A DNA stretch of 64,000 nt from a bacterium (GCA_023512255.1 JAILZY010000008.1:1-64000), one strand, 5' to 3'. Counted from the first letter of the stretch, positions 8,121 through 17,661 are shown. The notes: generated by a model from the letters alone, not told the origin. Numbers and translations: made by a program.

Positions 8121-8561
8121 TCATCGGTAAAGTATCTCGTTAACCATCAGCCAATAGTGCTCGATAGAGCGGATCTTCTGATTAAATTCCTCATAATCTA
8201 ATGGCTTGATAACATAGCTATTGGCATGATACTCATAGCATTTTTCCAGGTCGGCCCGATTGCTGGATGTGGTCAGGATAACTACAGGGATATGCTGCAG
8301 CTGCGGCGATTGCTTAATTCGGCGCAAGATTTCAAGCCCATTGATTTTTGGCAGATTGATATCCATAAGGATCAGATGAGGATAGACAAACTCTTCGCTC
8401 ATCAATTCGCTCCTCTGATCCATATTCTGATTGAAAAGGTAATTAAACACTTCTTCTCCATCTCTGGCCACGATTAACTGATTATTAAATCCACTCTTTT
8501 TTAAAGCTCTTTCCACCAATTTAATATGAATTGGATCATCCTCAACCAATAGAATATTCAT
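8121..8561 (-). CDS. Single-domain response regulator (Rcp1-like)
   Basis: This 146-residue stand-alone receiver has VEDDPIHIKLVERAL at the start, the phosphoacceptor Asp in LILMDINLPKING, TTSS for the switch Thr and VIKPLDYEEF for the Lys. Its length and the extended loop between strands resemble the phytochrome-partner Rcp1 subgroup. It lies 14 bases from the REC-PAS gene and 52 bases from the kinase, which is its likely partner. Confidence 0.9.
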   Translation of the reverse strand: MNILLVEDDPIHIKLVERALKKSGFNNQLIVARDGEEVFNYLFNQNMDQRSELMSEEFVYPHLILMDINLPKINGLEILRRIKQSPQLQHIPVVILTTSSNRADLEKCYEYHANSYVIKPLDYEEFNQKIRSIEHYWLMVNEILYR

Positions 8562-8613
8562 GTGATTGTAGAATCCTATCCTTCAGGGCAATAATCTTAT
8601 GATTGATCAGCGA

Positions 8614-9708
8614 TTATCCTAACTTTTTTATAGGAATAGAAAAATAGAATGTCGAGCCCTGCCCCTTTTCAGATTCAACCCAGACCCGACCTTTGTGGCC
8701 TTCAATAATCCTCTTAACAATGGTTAATCCGACTCCAGTGCTATTGGGATCTTTAACCTCGTTAAGGGTCTGAAAAATATCGAAAATCTTTTGGTGATAT
8801 TTTCGCTCGATGCCGATTCCATTGTCTTGAACGAAGAAGACATGATAGTCGTCTTTGATCGTATGGCCAATGGCAATCCGTGGATGCTCGTTATGCTCAC
8901 CCATGAATTTGATAGCATTATTTAACAGATTGACCAGAGCGAGCACAATCATTTCCTTATCACAGAAAATAATCGGCATATCCTCGTCAATAATGAGCTG
9001 AATTCCTTTTTCTTTCAAAGGTAATTTAAGCTTATCAATCGCTTCCTGGATGATTTTTTTAGCAGGCACATCCTCTCTGCGATTTTGGCCCCTGCCGATG
9101 CGGGAAAGATCTAGCAGATCGCGCACGAGCAAGCCCAGCCGATTGACACTGTTTTTGATGTCCAGGAGGAATTCTCTCCCCTGCTCATCCAACCGATCAG
9201 AGTAATCCTCCAGCAGAGCCCCAGCCAGGCCTTGAAGCGAGACAAGGGGAGATTTAAGATCATGTGAGACGGTATAAACAAAGTTTTCCAATTCGGTATT
9301 TTTGAGCTTCAGCTCCATGTTTCTGACTCGTAACTCCTCTTCAAGATTCATCCTTTTGGTTACATTGCGGACCAGGCTGATAATTGAGCTGGTTTTCTGC
9401 TCCGCTTCTTTTGTCTTCGGATGAGCAGGTACTGAGGTTATTTCGAGCCAGTTGCCGTATTTGTCTTTTTTAACTTGTTGAAATGAGGATTTCCCCTTTT
9501 TAAAAATCTGCTCAATTGGACAATTTCCCTCCTCGCAGGGACAGTCGCGGTCGAAAAAGATCTCAAAACAATGCTTGCCTACCTGATCTCCATAGATATC
9601 AAGGAGCGGCTGGTTAAGAAATTCTATTTCCCATCTCTCATTGTGGGCGATAACCCCATCTCCAATACTCAACAGTACGTTGCTTAAGTCATAGTTTTCT
9701 AAGTTCAT
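8614..9708 (-). CDS. PAS-domain sensor histidine kinase
   Basis: This 364-residue soluble kinase has an N-terminal PAS domain (about 10-115) with a cysteine cluster (RDCPCEEGNCPIEQ near 53-66). A coiled coil, the H-box VSHDLKSPLVSLQG (about 145-160) and a full HATPase domain follow, with N-box NLLNNAIKF, G1 DNGIGI and G2 STGVGLTI. No membrane segments are present. The cysteine-rich PAS type recurs in the kinase at 38789 and the sigma-54 regulator at 34156, which suggests related redox or metal-linked sensing. Confidence 0.92.
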   Translation of the reverse strand: MNLENYDLSNVLLSIGDGVIAHNERWEIEFLNQPLLDIYGDQVGKHCFEIFFDRDCPCEEGNCPIEQIFKKGKSSFQQVKKDKYGNWLEITSVPAHPKTKEAEQKTSSIISLVRNVTKRMNLEEELRVRNMELKLKNTELENFVYTVSHDLKSPLVSLQGLAGALLEDYSDRLDEQGREFLLDIKNSVNRLGLLVRDLLDLSRIGRGQNRREDVPAKKIIQEAIDKLKLPLKEKGIQLIIDEDMPIIFCDKEMIVLALVNLLNNAIKFMGEHNEHPRIAIGHTIKDDYHVFFVQDNGIGIERKYHQKIFDIFQTLNEVKDPNSTGVGLTIVKRIIEGHKGRVWVESEKGQGSTFYFSIPIKKLG

Positions 9709-9810
9709 GGCGTTTCCCAGGAAAGCTGCTTTGAGGCTTTTTTTGTTGTTTTTTCATAGGCTGGGATTGACTTTCTCTTAATAAATTTTGTAAGTCTTGT
9801 ACTTATCAGT

Positions 9811-9959
9811 CGCTTCGCCATACATTCTGGGGCGGCCTTGCGCTGGTTCCGATAAGAAGCCCGTAGATTAACACTTCGCCATACATTCCGAGGGCGGCCT
9901 GCCGACAAGATATTTAGCGTGAAAAATCTGGACGCTTCGGCCTACATTCTGGGGCGGCC
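9811..9959. repeat. Three spaced 27-base direct repeats
   Basis: Near-identical units run from CGCTTCGCCATACATTCTGG to GGCGGCC and lie at 9811-9837, 9874-9899 (two substitutions and one base shorter) and 9933-9959. The spacers of 36 and 33 bases are unrelated. The block sits upstream of the histidine kinase gene, so it could be a set of operator sites or a small intergenic repeat. Only three degenerate units are present and no cas gene is nearby. Confidence 0.6.
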
Positions 9960-10133
9960 AAACAGAAGCTATCTTTGAAAGAGCTATCTTATCATCACGC
10001 TCTACTTCTTATTAAATAATATTATGCAAAGAAAGGGTAAAGTCAAATAAATAATTATAAATTTATCTTGTTATTGGCTTGATAAGCTTTTGGTGGTCTT
10101 CTCTAGGCTTCTCCCCGAGAAGAGTTACTTTCT

Positions 10134-11150
10134 TTAGCCACCAAATCGCCGTGGCTGAGTATAGCGATCAATAAAGAGAGCAACAACGTTCATGTGGAGA
10201 ATAGCCGTGCACATTCCCTCGACCCTAGTTCCATAATTTCTCACGAAAAAGGTGAAAATGCCGATCCCGATACCATAGATGATTTTACCCCGTTTAGTCA
10301 CCGGACTGGTAACCCAATCCGTAGCCATAAAAAAAGCTCCCAGAATTAGCCCCCCGGCCAGGATTTGAAAAATAGGATCCTTACCAAAACCAATCGATAG
10401 AAGGGCGGTGGTGATCAGGATACTGCCCGGAATATAGAGGTCGATATGCTTCTTGTAAAGGAGGTAGGCGGCGCCGAGCAGCAGAGCCAGGGATGATCCG
10501 CCGATAACGCCTCCGATATTGCCAATCAGCAAACTCTCATATCCTGACAGAGTGCTGAAGACCGGCGAGCCTGCCCGAGCGATAGCCAAGGGAGTCGCGG
10601 CTGTAATTCCATCTATCCTTTTCCTCGCCAGCAGATCAGTAACAATTACTCCGTTTTCGAAAAATTTAGTGGTCAAAAGCTGGGTAAAGGAATGAGATTT
10701 CCACCACAGAGGTTTAATATATTCTTCCAACAGCGGATGCCAGACGGTAAAGACAAACAGAAAGGTTCGGGCAAACAGAGCAGGATTGAAGATATTTTTC
10801 CCCAATCCTCCAAAGAGCTCCTTGGCCACAGCAATAGCCACTATCCCGCCAAGGGCGGCCAGCCACCAGGGAGTGGTAGGTGGCAGAGAAAGGGCCAGCA
10901 GCAGCCCGGTAACCACAGCACTCCCATCGTTTAGGCTAAAAGGCCGGTCAAGAACGGCTCTGACAAAGAACTCGGTCAAAACAGTTGATAAGATGCAGAC
11001 AGCAGTTACAAATAAGGCATTAAAGCCAAAAAAATAGATGGCGACGAGCAAAGTAGGAACAAGAGCGATGATGACGTCGCGCATGGCTTCAGAAATACCT
11101 TCAGAAGTTTTTATATGCGGAGGGGGGCTGACTATTAATGATTCCTTCAT
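10134..11150 (-). CDS. rnfD: Electron transport complex subunit RnfD
   Basis: This 338-residue membrane subunit of the ion-translocating Rnf complex has about eight to ten hydrophobic segments. The ITAATPLA segment contains the threonine that in this family carries covalent FMN. The MATDWVTSPVT motif near residue 290 is also typical. The start at 11150 (MKESLIVSPPPH) is preferred over an upstream ATG because it lies five bases after the rnfC stop and has the normal RnfD opening. No rnfG, E, A or B follows: the next 425 bases hold only repeats and then the kinase gene. Confidence 0.9.
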   Translation of the reverse strand: MKESLIVSPPPHIKTSEGISEAMRDVIIALVPTLLVAIYFFGFNALFVTAVCILSTVLTEFFVRAVLDRPFSLNDGSAVVTGLLLALSLPPTTPWWLAALGGIVAIAVAKELFGGLGKNIFNPALFARTFLFVFTVWHPLLEEYIKPLWWKSHSFTQLLTTKFFENGVIVTDLLARKRIDGITAATPLAIARAGSPVFSTLSGYESLLIGNIGGVIGGSSLALLLGAAYLLYKKHIDLYIPGSILITTALLSIGFGKDPIFQILAGGLILGAFFMATDWVTSPVTKRGKIIYGIGIGIFTFFVRNYGTRVEGMCTAILHMNVVALFIDRYTQPRRFGG

Positions 11151-11155
11151 GGAAT

Positions 11156-12499
11156 TTAACCTCTCACCATTGGTTTTTTCTTTTGAGCCATAATTTGGGC
11201 CTTGGCTTTTCTGATAAACTGAATCATCGGTCTGCGGGAAGGGCAGACAAAGGCGCACGATCCACACTCCATGCAATCTAAAACTCCGCATTCGTCCGCC
11301 TCGCGGTAGCGTTCATTTTCTGAATAATACCCAATCAGGTTCGGTAACAGGAACATGGGGCAGATATCGGCACATTTTCCGCATTTCAGGCATGGCCAAT
11401 ATTTATTAGGATCAGGAACCATGTGCCGGGGAAAGACCACGATTCCAGAAGTTCCCTTGACAATAGGGATATCGAGGTTGGCGATGGCAAAACCAGTCAT
11501 TGGTCCGCCGACCACTACTTTCCCAGGGGGGCCATCTTTCCATCCGCCGCAGAAAGAGATCAGGTGGCTGATTGGAGTTCCCAGTTTGGCCAGTATGTTT
11601 TGAGGATTCTGAAGACCTGGCCCAGTTACAGTCAGCACCCTCTCAATTAGCGGCTTGCCGAACCTGATGGCCTCATAAATAGCCAAAATGGTTCCTACGT
11701 TTTGAACCACGGCTCCGACCTCGCTGGGAAGTTTGCGCAAAGGGACCTCCCGATTCAACACGGCCTTGATAAGTTGCTTCTCGCACCCTTGTGGGTACTT
11801 AGTTTCCAAAGCAACTACTTGGATATTCTGAAAGCCAGATGCTTCGATGCACTTTTGAACGGCCTCAATAGCATTTGACTTGTTGATTTCTATGCCGATA
11901 TAGGCAGTCTGGGCTTCGATGGTCCGCAAGACCAGACTGACCCCCTTGAGAAAATCCTCCGTTCGCTCAAGAAGGATACGATGGTCACAGGTAAGGAAAG
12001 ATTCACACTCGCAGCCATTGATAACCAGGCTGTCAATTCGTTTATCCTTCGGAGGGGAGAGTTTGATAAAGGTAGGAAAGGCAGCCCCTCCCATGCCCAC
12101 AATGCCGGCCTCTTTAACCAGGGATTTGATCTTCTCAATCGGCTCAGCCTCAGGATTGGGTATCTCCTGTAAGGGTATCGATTCCTGATTTTTATCAGGA
12201 ATGATGGTAATGCTCATCATCTCAGCGCCGGTGAAGTGGGGATGCGGAGCGATAGATTCAACGATACCAGAAACACTTGCATGAATTGGGGCAGAAATGA
12301 AAGCCTCGGCTTCGGCGATCTTCTCCCCAGCCTTAACTTTTTGGCCGACCTTTACCAGAGGCTTGCAGGGTGCACCAATATGCTGACTTAAGGGAAGAAT
12401 AATTCGCTCGGGCAAAGGGGCTCTGACAATGGCTTTGTTTTCTGTTTCATGTTTGTGATGCGGAGGATGAATACCTCCTTGAAAGGATGACAGTCGCAT
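11156..12499 (-). CDS. rnfC: Electron transport complex subunit RnfC
   Basis: This 447-residue peripheral subunit would accept electrons from NADH or pass them to NAD. A glycine-rich FMN/NAD-binding segment (GIVGMGGAAFPTFIKL near 136) precedes a SLBB-like region. Two 4Fe-4S clusters are bound by CLKCGKCADICP and CMECGSCAFVCP (about 366-415). The N-terminal HHKHET and biotinyl-like hammerhead region is normal for RnfC. It lies between the cytochrome b gene and rnfD in a three-gene unit. Confidence 0.93.
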   Translation of the reverse strand: MRLSSFQGGIHPPHHKHETENKAIVRAPLPERIILPLSQHIGAPCKPLVKVGQKVKAGEKIAEAEAFISAPIHASVSGIVESIAPHPHFTGAEMMSITIIPDKNQESIPLQEIPNPEAEPIEKIKSLVKEAGIVGMGGAAFPTFIKLSPPKDKRIDSLVINGCECESFLTCDHRILLERTEDFLKGVSLVLRTIEAQTAYIGIEINKSNAIEAVQKCIEASGFQNIQVVALETKYPQGCEKQLIKAVLNREVPLRKLPSEVGAVVQNVGTILAIYEAIRFGKPLIERVLTVTGPGLQNPQNILAKLGTPISHLISFCGGWKDGPPGKVVVGGPMTGFAIANLDIPIVKGTSGIVVFPRHMVPDPNKYWPCLKCGKCADICPMFLLPNLIGYYSENERYREADECGVLDCMECGSCAFVCPSRRPMIQFIRKAKAQIMAQKKKPMVRG

Positions 12500-12574
12500 A
12501 TTTTTCCCTAATTGGTTTATTGGTTTATTAATAATAAAGAAAAGGAAAAGGTATTATTGTTTTGTCAGCTTCAC

Positions 12575-13321
12575 TTAAGCTGATTCTTCAACAACCTGAG
12601 GTTCGACATTGAAAAGAATCAGCTTAAATAATGGCCATCCCTCCATACAGGCAATATAGGCATGAATTGTCGTGAAGATAACATAGAACCACATGATAGC
12701 CGCATGGACTCCAGTAAAAAATTGTTCGGCCAACTCAACGGACCCAAAATATGTGGCTACACCTGCCAAGAGAAATTTAGGCCATAGGATCAAAAACCCG
12801 GTTATGCCCTGAACGATCAGCATGATCCAGAAAAGGTTATATGACAGTTTTTGCAATGAGGCATATTTAGCGATATGAGGATAGTGATCCTCAAGGAAAA
12901 GATAATATTTCAAAACTGCCGGCGTGTTGAGAATGTCCTTTTTCCCAAAGGCAAAATCCTGATAGGTTTTTCCCTTCCCATAGAAGGCATACCAGAATCT
13001 AACCAGAAAATTAACCAGTATAACTACCATCAAGCAATAGTGATGGATTTTCATCTGCATATGCTGCGGCTTTAGCCAGTCAAACCGCAAACATAGACCG
13101 GTAAAGGTGAGCCCCACGATGCATACAAGATGGATCCAGTGCATGAGCCTGATTGGCGCCTCGATATATTCAGTCTCTGTTATTGGTTTAAAATTCCCCT
13201 TAAGAAAACGGTTTTGAAAGCGACCACTAAGGATATTGCCCAAGAAGTGAAGAAGAATGACAAGCAGTGAGAAAATATAGAGAGGAACTGCCACCCGATC
13301 AATGATAGGATATGCCACCAT
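12575..13321 (-). CDS. Hydrogenase-type b cytochrome membrane subunit
   Basis: This 248-residue protein has four to five transmembrane helices of the Ni/Fe-hydrogenase or thiosulfate-reductase cytochrome b class. Candidate haem ligands are in LMHWIHLVCIVG (first pair), KIHHYCLMVV and GVHAAIMWFYVIFTTIHAY. It begins the unit cytochrome b-rnfC-rnfD, with 75 bases to rnfC. By position it could link quinone or a c-type electron carrier to the Rnf subunits. The 3' end overlaps a small inverted repeat (TCAGCTT/AAGCTGA). Confidence 0.85.
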   Translation of the reverse strand: MVAYPIIDRVAVPLYIFSLLVILLHFLGNILSGRFQNRFLKGNFKPITETEYIEAPIRLMHWIHLVCIVGLTFTGLCLRFDWLKPQHMQMKIHHYCLMVVILVNFLVRFWYAFYGKGKTYQDFAFGKKDILNTPAVLKYYLFLEDHYPHIAKYASLQKLSYNLFWIMLIVQGITGFLILWPKFLLAGVATYFGSVELAEQFFTGVHAAIMWFYVIFTTIHAYIACMEGWPLFKLILFNVEPQVVEESA

Positions 13322-13832
13322 GCCTCTTATACCTCCGAAAGTTTATCGTTTTTTTGATTTTAAATTTTTACCCATTATCACAAAAAAATAAGGGTAAGGC
13401 ACAAAATCCGTAAGGGTCGCTCGAGGCTATTAGATTTCTAAGGGGTGATAAACCGGAAGATGCCTTTTCATCTATAGCATAGAGATATTTTTGCTGTCAA
13501 GGGTAAAAAGTCAGTCTAAATGAGGGGAGGAGAATAAAATCTCAAAAAGGCACAATAAAATCTCTAAGAGAGCGAAAAGTGCGGGGAGTGGGGGGAAAAT
13601 GGTAAGAGTCGCTTGAGGTTAATTGAAAAATAGTTTTGAAAAGTCGGCCATCCTCTGTCTGTCTCCATTTCTTTTTTCCGAAGCATACTTGCCAAGATCT
13701 CGATAAAATCAGAGGAAATATTTACTGTATTTTAACTGCTTTTTAACTTTATTTTATCTCATTTTTTACGCTTTTGCCTTTACCATTTGTCGCTGCTTTC
13801 AACTTTATTCACAAGATTAGGAGGCTACCCCG
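13322..13832. other. Divergent intergenic region
   Basis: No gene is visible. The stretch separates the divergent cytochrome b and hydrolase genes. A degenerate 20-odd-base direct repeat (GTAAGGGTCGCTCGAGG near 13411 and GTAAGAGTCGCTTGAGG near 13602) is present and could be a regulator site. Confidence 0.4.
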
Positions 13833-14912
13833 ATGTCAGCTCAAGCAAACTCTCTCGCTAAAAACTTTTCGATAAGCTTTCCCATGAGCCGCTACGTACT
13901 GTTTTTTATATTTTTGATTTTTTCTTTTTTAATTCTCTCTCCCCTGGCCGTATCCAATCTTCAGGCAGCCACTCCCCCACCTCAACCTCGAAGTGGACCA
14001 GGAGGATCCGATTACCCACATGCCGCGATTATCAGCTCGGTTCATGGTCAAGGTAATTTAAAGTACTACCTTTTCGAACCAGATGAGCCAAAACCAGAAT
14101 CTGCACCGCTGGTCATTTTCGCGCATGGATGGGGCGGAATAAACCCAACCGATTATGGCAGTTGGATTAACCACCTGGTCAGAAGAGGAAATATCGTTAT
14201 CTATCCCGTCTATCAAACGTATACTGATATGTTTACGGGATTCTCAAAATATACTGCCAATTGCATGACAGCCATAAAGGATGCCCTCAGAGAGCTTAAG
14301 AGGCCAGGGCATGTGGCCGCGGACCTTGACAAGGTGGCCACGGTGGGGCACTCTCTCGGGGGGCTTCTGGCAGTCAATATCGCTGCCTCCTGGGCAGCAG
14401 AGCAGGATGGGGCACCTGCCGTCAAAGCAATAATGTCGGTTGAGCCGGGAGGTGTGCCTGCTTTGCCGCTTGAGGATTTATCCCTGATTGCCGCCGACAC
14501 ACTCCTGCTTACCGTAGTAGGTGATCAGGACCAGATTGCAGGTAGTAGAGATGCCCGGAAAATTTTTTACCGTACCTCTCAAATTCCGCCTCAGAATAAG
14601 GATTTTATTACCCTGGTTTCAGATCAATATGGAGAGCCTGCCTTGATTGCTGATCATTTTGCCCCAACCTGTGAATTACCAATAGGGAGCAGTTTTCTAC
14701 CCAGCTTGAGCGAGGTGTTTGGCAGCTTAAAATATGCAACTAACGCTCTTGACTTTTATGGTACATGGAAATTATTCGATGCCCTAACCGAGGCTGCCTT
14801 TTATGGGAAAAACCGTGAGTATGCCCTTGGCAATACCCCCCAGCAGCGCTTTATGGGTGAGTGGAGCGACGGCAGGCCGGTACAAGAGCTTGTAGTTACC
14901 GATCAGCCGTAA
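13833..14912 (+). CDS. Secreted alpha/beta hydrolase (lipase/PET-hydrolase-like fold)
   Basis: This 359-residue protein has an N-terminal signal peptide or anchor (hydrophobic YVLFFIFLIFSFLIL at about 21-35, with an alanine-type cleavage region near LQAAT). It carries an alpha/beta hydrolase core: the oxyanion region VIFAHGWGG (about 92-100), the nucleophile elbow GHSLGGLL (about 173-180), and Asp/His candidates in VVGDQDQIAG and IADHFAP. The substrate cannot be told from sequence; an esterase or lipase acting outside the inner membrane is likely. AGGAGG at about 13820 supports the start at 13833. Confidence 0.8.
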   Translation: MSAQANSLAKNFSISFPMSRYVLFFIFLIFSFLILSPLAVSNLQAATPPPQPRSGPGGSDYPHAAIISSVHGQGNLKYYLFEPDEPKPESAPLVIFAHGWGGINPTDYGSWINHLVRRGNIVIYPVYQTYTDMFTGFSKYTANCMTAIKDALRELKRPGHVAADLDKVATVGHSLGGLLAVNIAASWAAEQDGAPAVKAIMSVEPGGVPALPLEDLSLIAADTLLLTVVGDQDQIAGSRDARKIFYRTSQIPPQNKDFITLVSDQYGEPALIADHFAPTCELPIGSSFLPSLSEVFGSLKYATNALDFYGTWKLFDALTEAAFYGKNREYALGNTPQQRFMGEWSDGRPVQELVVTDQP

Positions 14913-14966
14913 AGATGAAGATCCTACTCTAAGATAGCGCTTTTTTGTTTTGAAGTCGAAAATAAA

Positions 14967-14995
14967 CCCCGGCTGATGCAGACTATCAGCCGGGG
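14967..14995. terminator. Hairpin downstream of the hydrolase gene
   Basis: A perfect 11-bp stem, CCCCGGCTGAT (14967-14977) with ATCAGCCGGGG (14985-14995), closes a 7-base loop. On the minus strand it is followed by TTTATTTTCG, so it looks more like a terminator for leftward transcription, although it may also end the hydrolase transcript. Confidence 0.5.
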
Positions 14996-15059
14996 TGAAA
15001 ACCTAGGGCATGTCTTTGCTTCCCTTGCCGGATCCATTTTCATAACCTTGCCTTAATAC

Positions 15060-15180
15060 TACAACGAGACTCCCAGAACATATTTCCTGCTTGAAGTAGG
15101 AATTTATGAGGATAACGCGCGAATTTTCTCCATCGCGGGACAGATGAAATGGCTGGTATAAGGAACAATGTCTCGTTGTA
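15060..15180. other. Possible folded RNA between hydrolase and thiL
   Basis: TACAACGAGAC (15060-15070) pairs perfectly with GTCTCGTTGTA (15170-15180). Within the 99-base interior there is a smaller hairpin (TTCCTGCTT and AAGTAGGAA around 15083-15102). The arrangement could be a small structured RNA or an old element end. The rest of 14996-15561 is AT-rich with no gene seen. Confidence 0.25.
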
Positions 15181-15561
15181 ATACTAAACCATAGTCTTTA
15201 AATACTAAAGCATAGTCTTAAAGCAATAGGTAATGTACCCAATCATCGTAAAGTCTCCTAAATACGAGATTGGTAATTTTAGGCAGGAACTATACTTTCA
15301 CCCTTTTAGGCGCTCGATCAGCCTCTCACTACTCAATAGAGAAAACCGCGTAGTATGAGTGAGCTGTATGTAATTTGTTTAATTAAGTTACCAAGCAAAT
15401 AGTCTCTCTATTAACCTAATCTCTCGTATTAACCTGTCTCGGATTTTGTGAGCTGCGCATTTTGCCTTGAAAACAATTAAAATCTATAATAGCATTATAA
15501 GTTGATTATTTTTATCTTTGGCGGATATTTCATGATTTTCTGAACATGGAGTGAAAGCCCC

Positions 15562-16653
15562 ATGCCTTCTTCCAAAATACCAGCGGAATTTCAGCTTATC
15601 GAGCGCATCCAGGCTATGCTTGCTTCGGCGGCAGCCGAGAAGGGGGTTATCCTTGGCATTGGAGATGACTGCGCAGTGCTTGAGGGGGCAGAGGGGAAAT
15701 ATTTGCTGGTTACGACTGACATGCTGATTGAGGATGTTCACTTCAGTCGGGCCTTTTCCTCTCTTCATGAAATCGGGCAAAAGGCCATGATCGTAAATAT
15801 CAGTGATATCGCCGCTATGGGCGGTGAGCCAAGGTTTGCTTTTATCTCCTTGGCTTTCCCCTCCTCATTCTCCTTGGAGGAGTTTGATCAGCTCTGGGAG
15901 GGCATGATCGAGGTAGCTCGGAGATATTCTCTCCTGGTCTTAGGGGGGGATACGAACGCTAGCTTTCCTCAGCTAAATGATCACGGGTTAGTAATCAACA
16001 TTACTCTGATTGGAGAGGTCCAGCCTTCTGAGCTGATCAGCCGGCAGGGGGCAGGAGAAGGAGATTTAATCTTGCTGACTGGACAGATCGGAGATTCTGC
16101 CGCTGGGCTTGATCTTTTAACCATGAGTGGGCGCTTTTCTGCTCAAGCGGCTTCAGGCTCTAAGCCTGAAGATATCTGCTGCTATCAGCAGGCGGTCCAC
16201 AGGCACCGGGTTCCGGTTGTTCGGCTCTCCGAATCAAGGATTATCAGTCGGCACCATCTGGCCACAGCCATGATTGATGTCAGTGATGGAGTAGCCACGG
16301 ATTTGCGGCACTTGCTTTGTCCCCGGCTAGGTGGGCAAAGGGAGATGGGCGAATTAGGAGCTATTCTTTGGCCTGAGAAAATCCCTGTCTCTGAGGCTGC
16401 GGCCAAAGTCGCCCGAATGCTTGGCAAAGAGCCCTTAACTTATGCCCTGTGCGGTGGAGAGGATTATGAGCTTCTCTTTACTGCCGCCCCTGATCAAGCC
16501 TATAAGGCTAAAGAACTGATTGAGCGGCAGACTTTAACTTCGGTCAGCATCATTGGTGAAATTACCGAAAAAGTCAAAGGTATTCATCTTATTTATGGGC
16601 AGGGGCAGATCGCTCCTTTCTTGGCTGCGGGATTTGATCATTTTAAAAGGTAA
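15562..16653 (+). CDS. thiL: Thiamine-monophosphate kinase
   Basis: This 363-residue enzyme phosphorylates thiamine monophosphate to thiamine diphosphate. The ATP/Mg motif GIGDDCAVLEG sits at about 30-40, the metal site LVLGGDTNAS near 130, and MIDVSDGVATDLRHL near 237. The late CGGEDYELLF motif is intact. It belongs to the PurM-like superfamily and is of normal length. The start at 15562 gives the usual N-terminal ELIERI-like helix. Confidence 0.95.
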   Translation: MPSSKIPAEFQLIERIQAMLASAAAEKGVILGIGDDCAVLEGAEGKYLLVTTDMLIEDVHFSRAFSSLHEIGQKAMIVNISDIAAMGGEPRFAFISLAFPSSFSLEEFDQLWEGMIEVARRYSLLVLGGDTNASFPQLNDHGLVINITLIGEVQPSELISRQGAGEGDLILLTGQIGDSAAGLDLLTMSGRFSAQAASGSKPEDICCYQQAVHRHRVPVVRLSESRIISRHHLATAMIDVSDGVATDLRHLLCPRLGGQREMGELGAILWPEKIPVSEAAAKVARMLGKEPLTYALCGGEDYELLFTAAPDQAYKAKELIERQTLTSVSIIGEITEKVKGIHLIYGQGQIAPFLAAGFDHFKR

Positions 16654-16812
16654 GGCTGTATTATGCTTTTGAATTTTCGTCCCTTCTGCGCAGGCGCAGA
16701 ATCCACAAGTACAAAAAGTCTAAAATTATAAGCTCGTATTTTAAAAGTATAAGTTTTAAAAGTATAAGCTGGTATTAATTGTCAAAATAACGTTAAGGAG
16801 AAAAATAACCAT

Positions 16813-17661
16813 ATGGAAGATCTCAAAAAGCAGCTTCAGCAGGCTTCAGATTTCATTCAGGGGCAAACCAGCCTGACTCCCAAGATTGGCATTATCCTGG
16901 GCACTGGCATGGGAGCGCTGATAGATCGGCTGGATGAGGCTGTGGCCATCCCCTATGCTCGGATTCCGGGCTTTCCCTGCGGTGGAGAGTCAACTGATCG
17001 GGAGCGGCTAGCCCTTGGTAGGCTTGCTCAAAAGCCTGTTCTCATCCTCTCTAAGCGCTTTCATTATTATGAGGGGTATACTTCTCAGCAGATCTCGTTT
17101 CCAATTCGGCTCATGAAGCAGCTCGGTGTTCAGATCATGATCGTTTGTAATGCTGCCGGTGGGCTCAACCCCCTCCTCAAGGCCGCAGATCTGATGGTTA
17201 TTGTAGACCACATCAACCTCCTTGGAACCAGCCCCCTGATCGGTCCGAATCCCGATTGGCTAGGGGTTCGGTTTCCTGACATGAAAGATGCCTATGACCC
17301 AAAGCTCGTCAGCCTGGCAGAGCAAGTAGCTCTCGAGGAGAGGATCCCTTTAAGAAAAGGCGTTTATGTCGCCGTACACGGACCAAATCTTGAAACTCCC
17401 GCCGAAACCAGGTTTCTTCGGGCCATCGGGGCTGATGCAGTGGGCATGTCTACGGTCCCCGAGGTCATTGTCGGCGTTCATGCGGGTTTGCGTATTCTTG
17501 GCTTTTCGATTATTACTAACATCAATTTGCCCGATGCTTTCCAGTCAATCAGCTTTGAGGAGGTTGTGGCTGTAGCGGCCAGGACAGAAGCTACTCTGAG
17601 GTATCTGATCGAGAAGATCGTCGCCCGGATTGAAATTTCCCCTTCAGACTCAGCAGATTGA
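16813..17661 (+). CDS. Purine-nucleoside phosphorylase, trimeric class
   Basis: This 282-residue enzyme of the PunA/MtnP family splits purine nucleosides with phosphate. Visible sites are GIILGTGMGAL (phosphate loop, about 26-36), RFHYYEGY (about 77-84), CNAAGGLNPLL (about 113-123), HGPNLETPAETR (about 192-203) and the MSTVPE and TNINLPDAF segments. The residue before RFHYYEGY is Lys instead of the usual Gly. The gene sits just upstream of two SAH/MTA-type deaminases, so it may split deaminated methylthio- or homocysteinyl-inosine, or plain inosine and guanosine. GGAG lies before the start. Confidence 0.9.
   Translation: MEDLKKQLQQASDFIQGQTSLTPKIGIILGTGMGALIDRLDEAVAIPYARIPGFPCGGESTDRERLALGRLAQKPVLILSKRFHYYEGYTSQQISFPIRLMKQLGVQIMIVCNAAGGLNPLLKAADLMVIVDHINLLGTSPLIGPNPDWLGVRFPDMKDAYDPKLVSLAEQVALEERIPLRKGVYVAVHGPNLETPAETRFLRAIGADAVGMSTVPEVIVGVHAGLRILGFSIITNINLPDAFQSISFEEVVAVAARTEATLRYLIEKIVARIEISPSDSAD

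Noticed and set aside
9705-9908. 67-residue ORF overlapping the kinase start
   Set aside because: It is formed by the 27-base repeats and has no family resemblance.
9811-9959. CRISPR array
   Set aside because: There are only three units, the repeats vary, and no cas genes are in the window. Kept as a repeat only.
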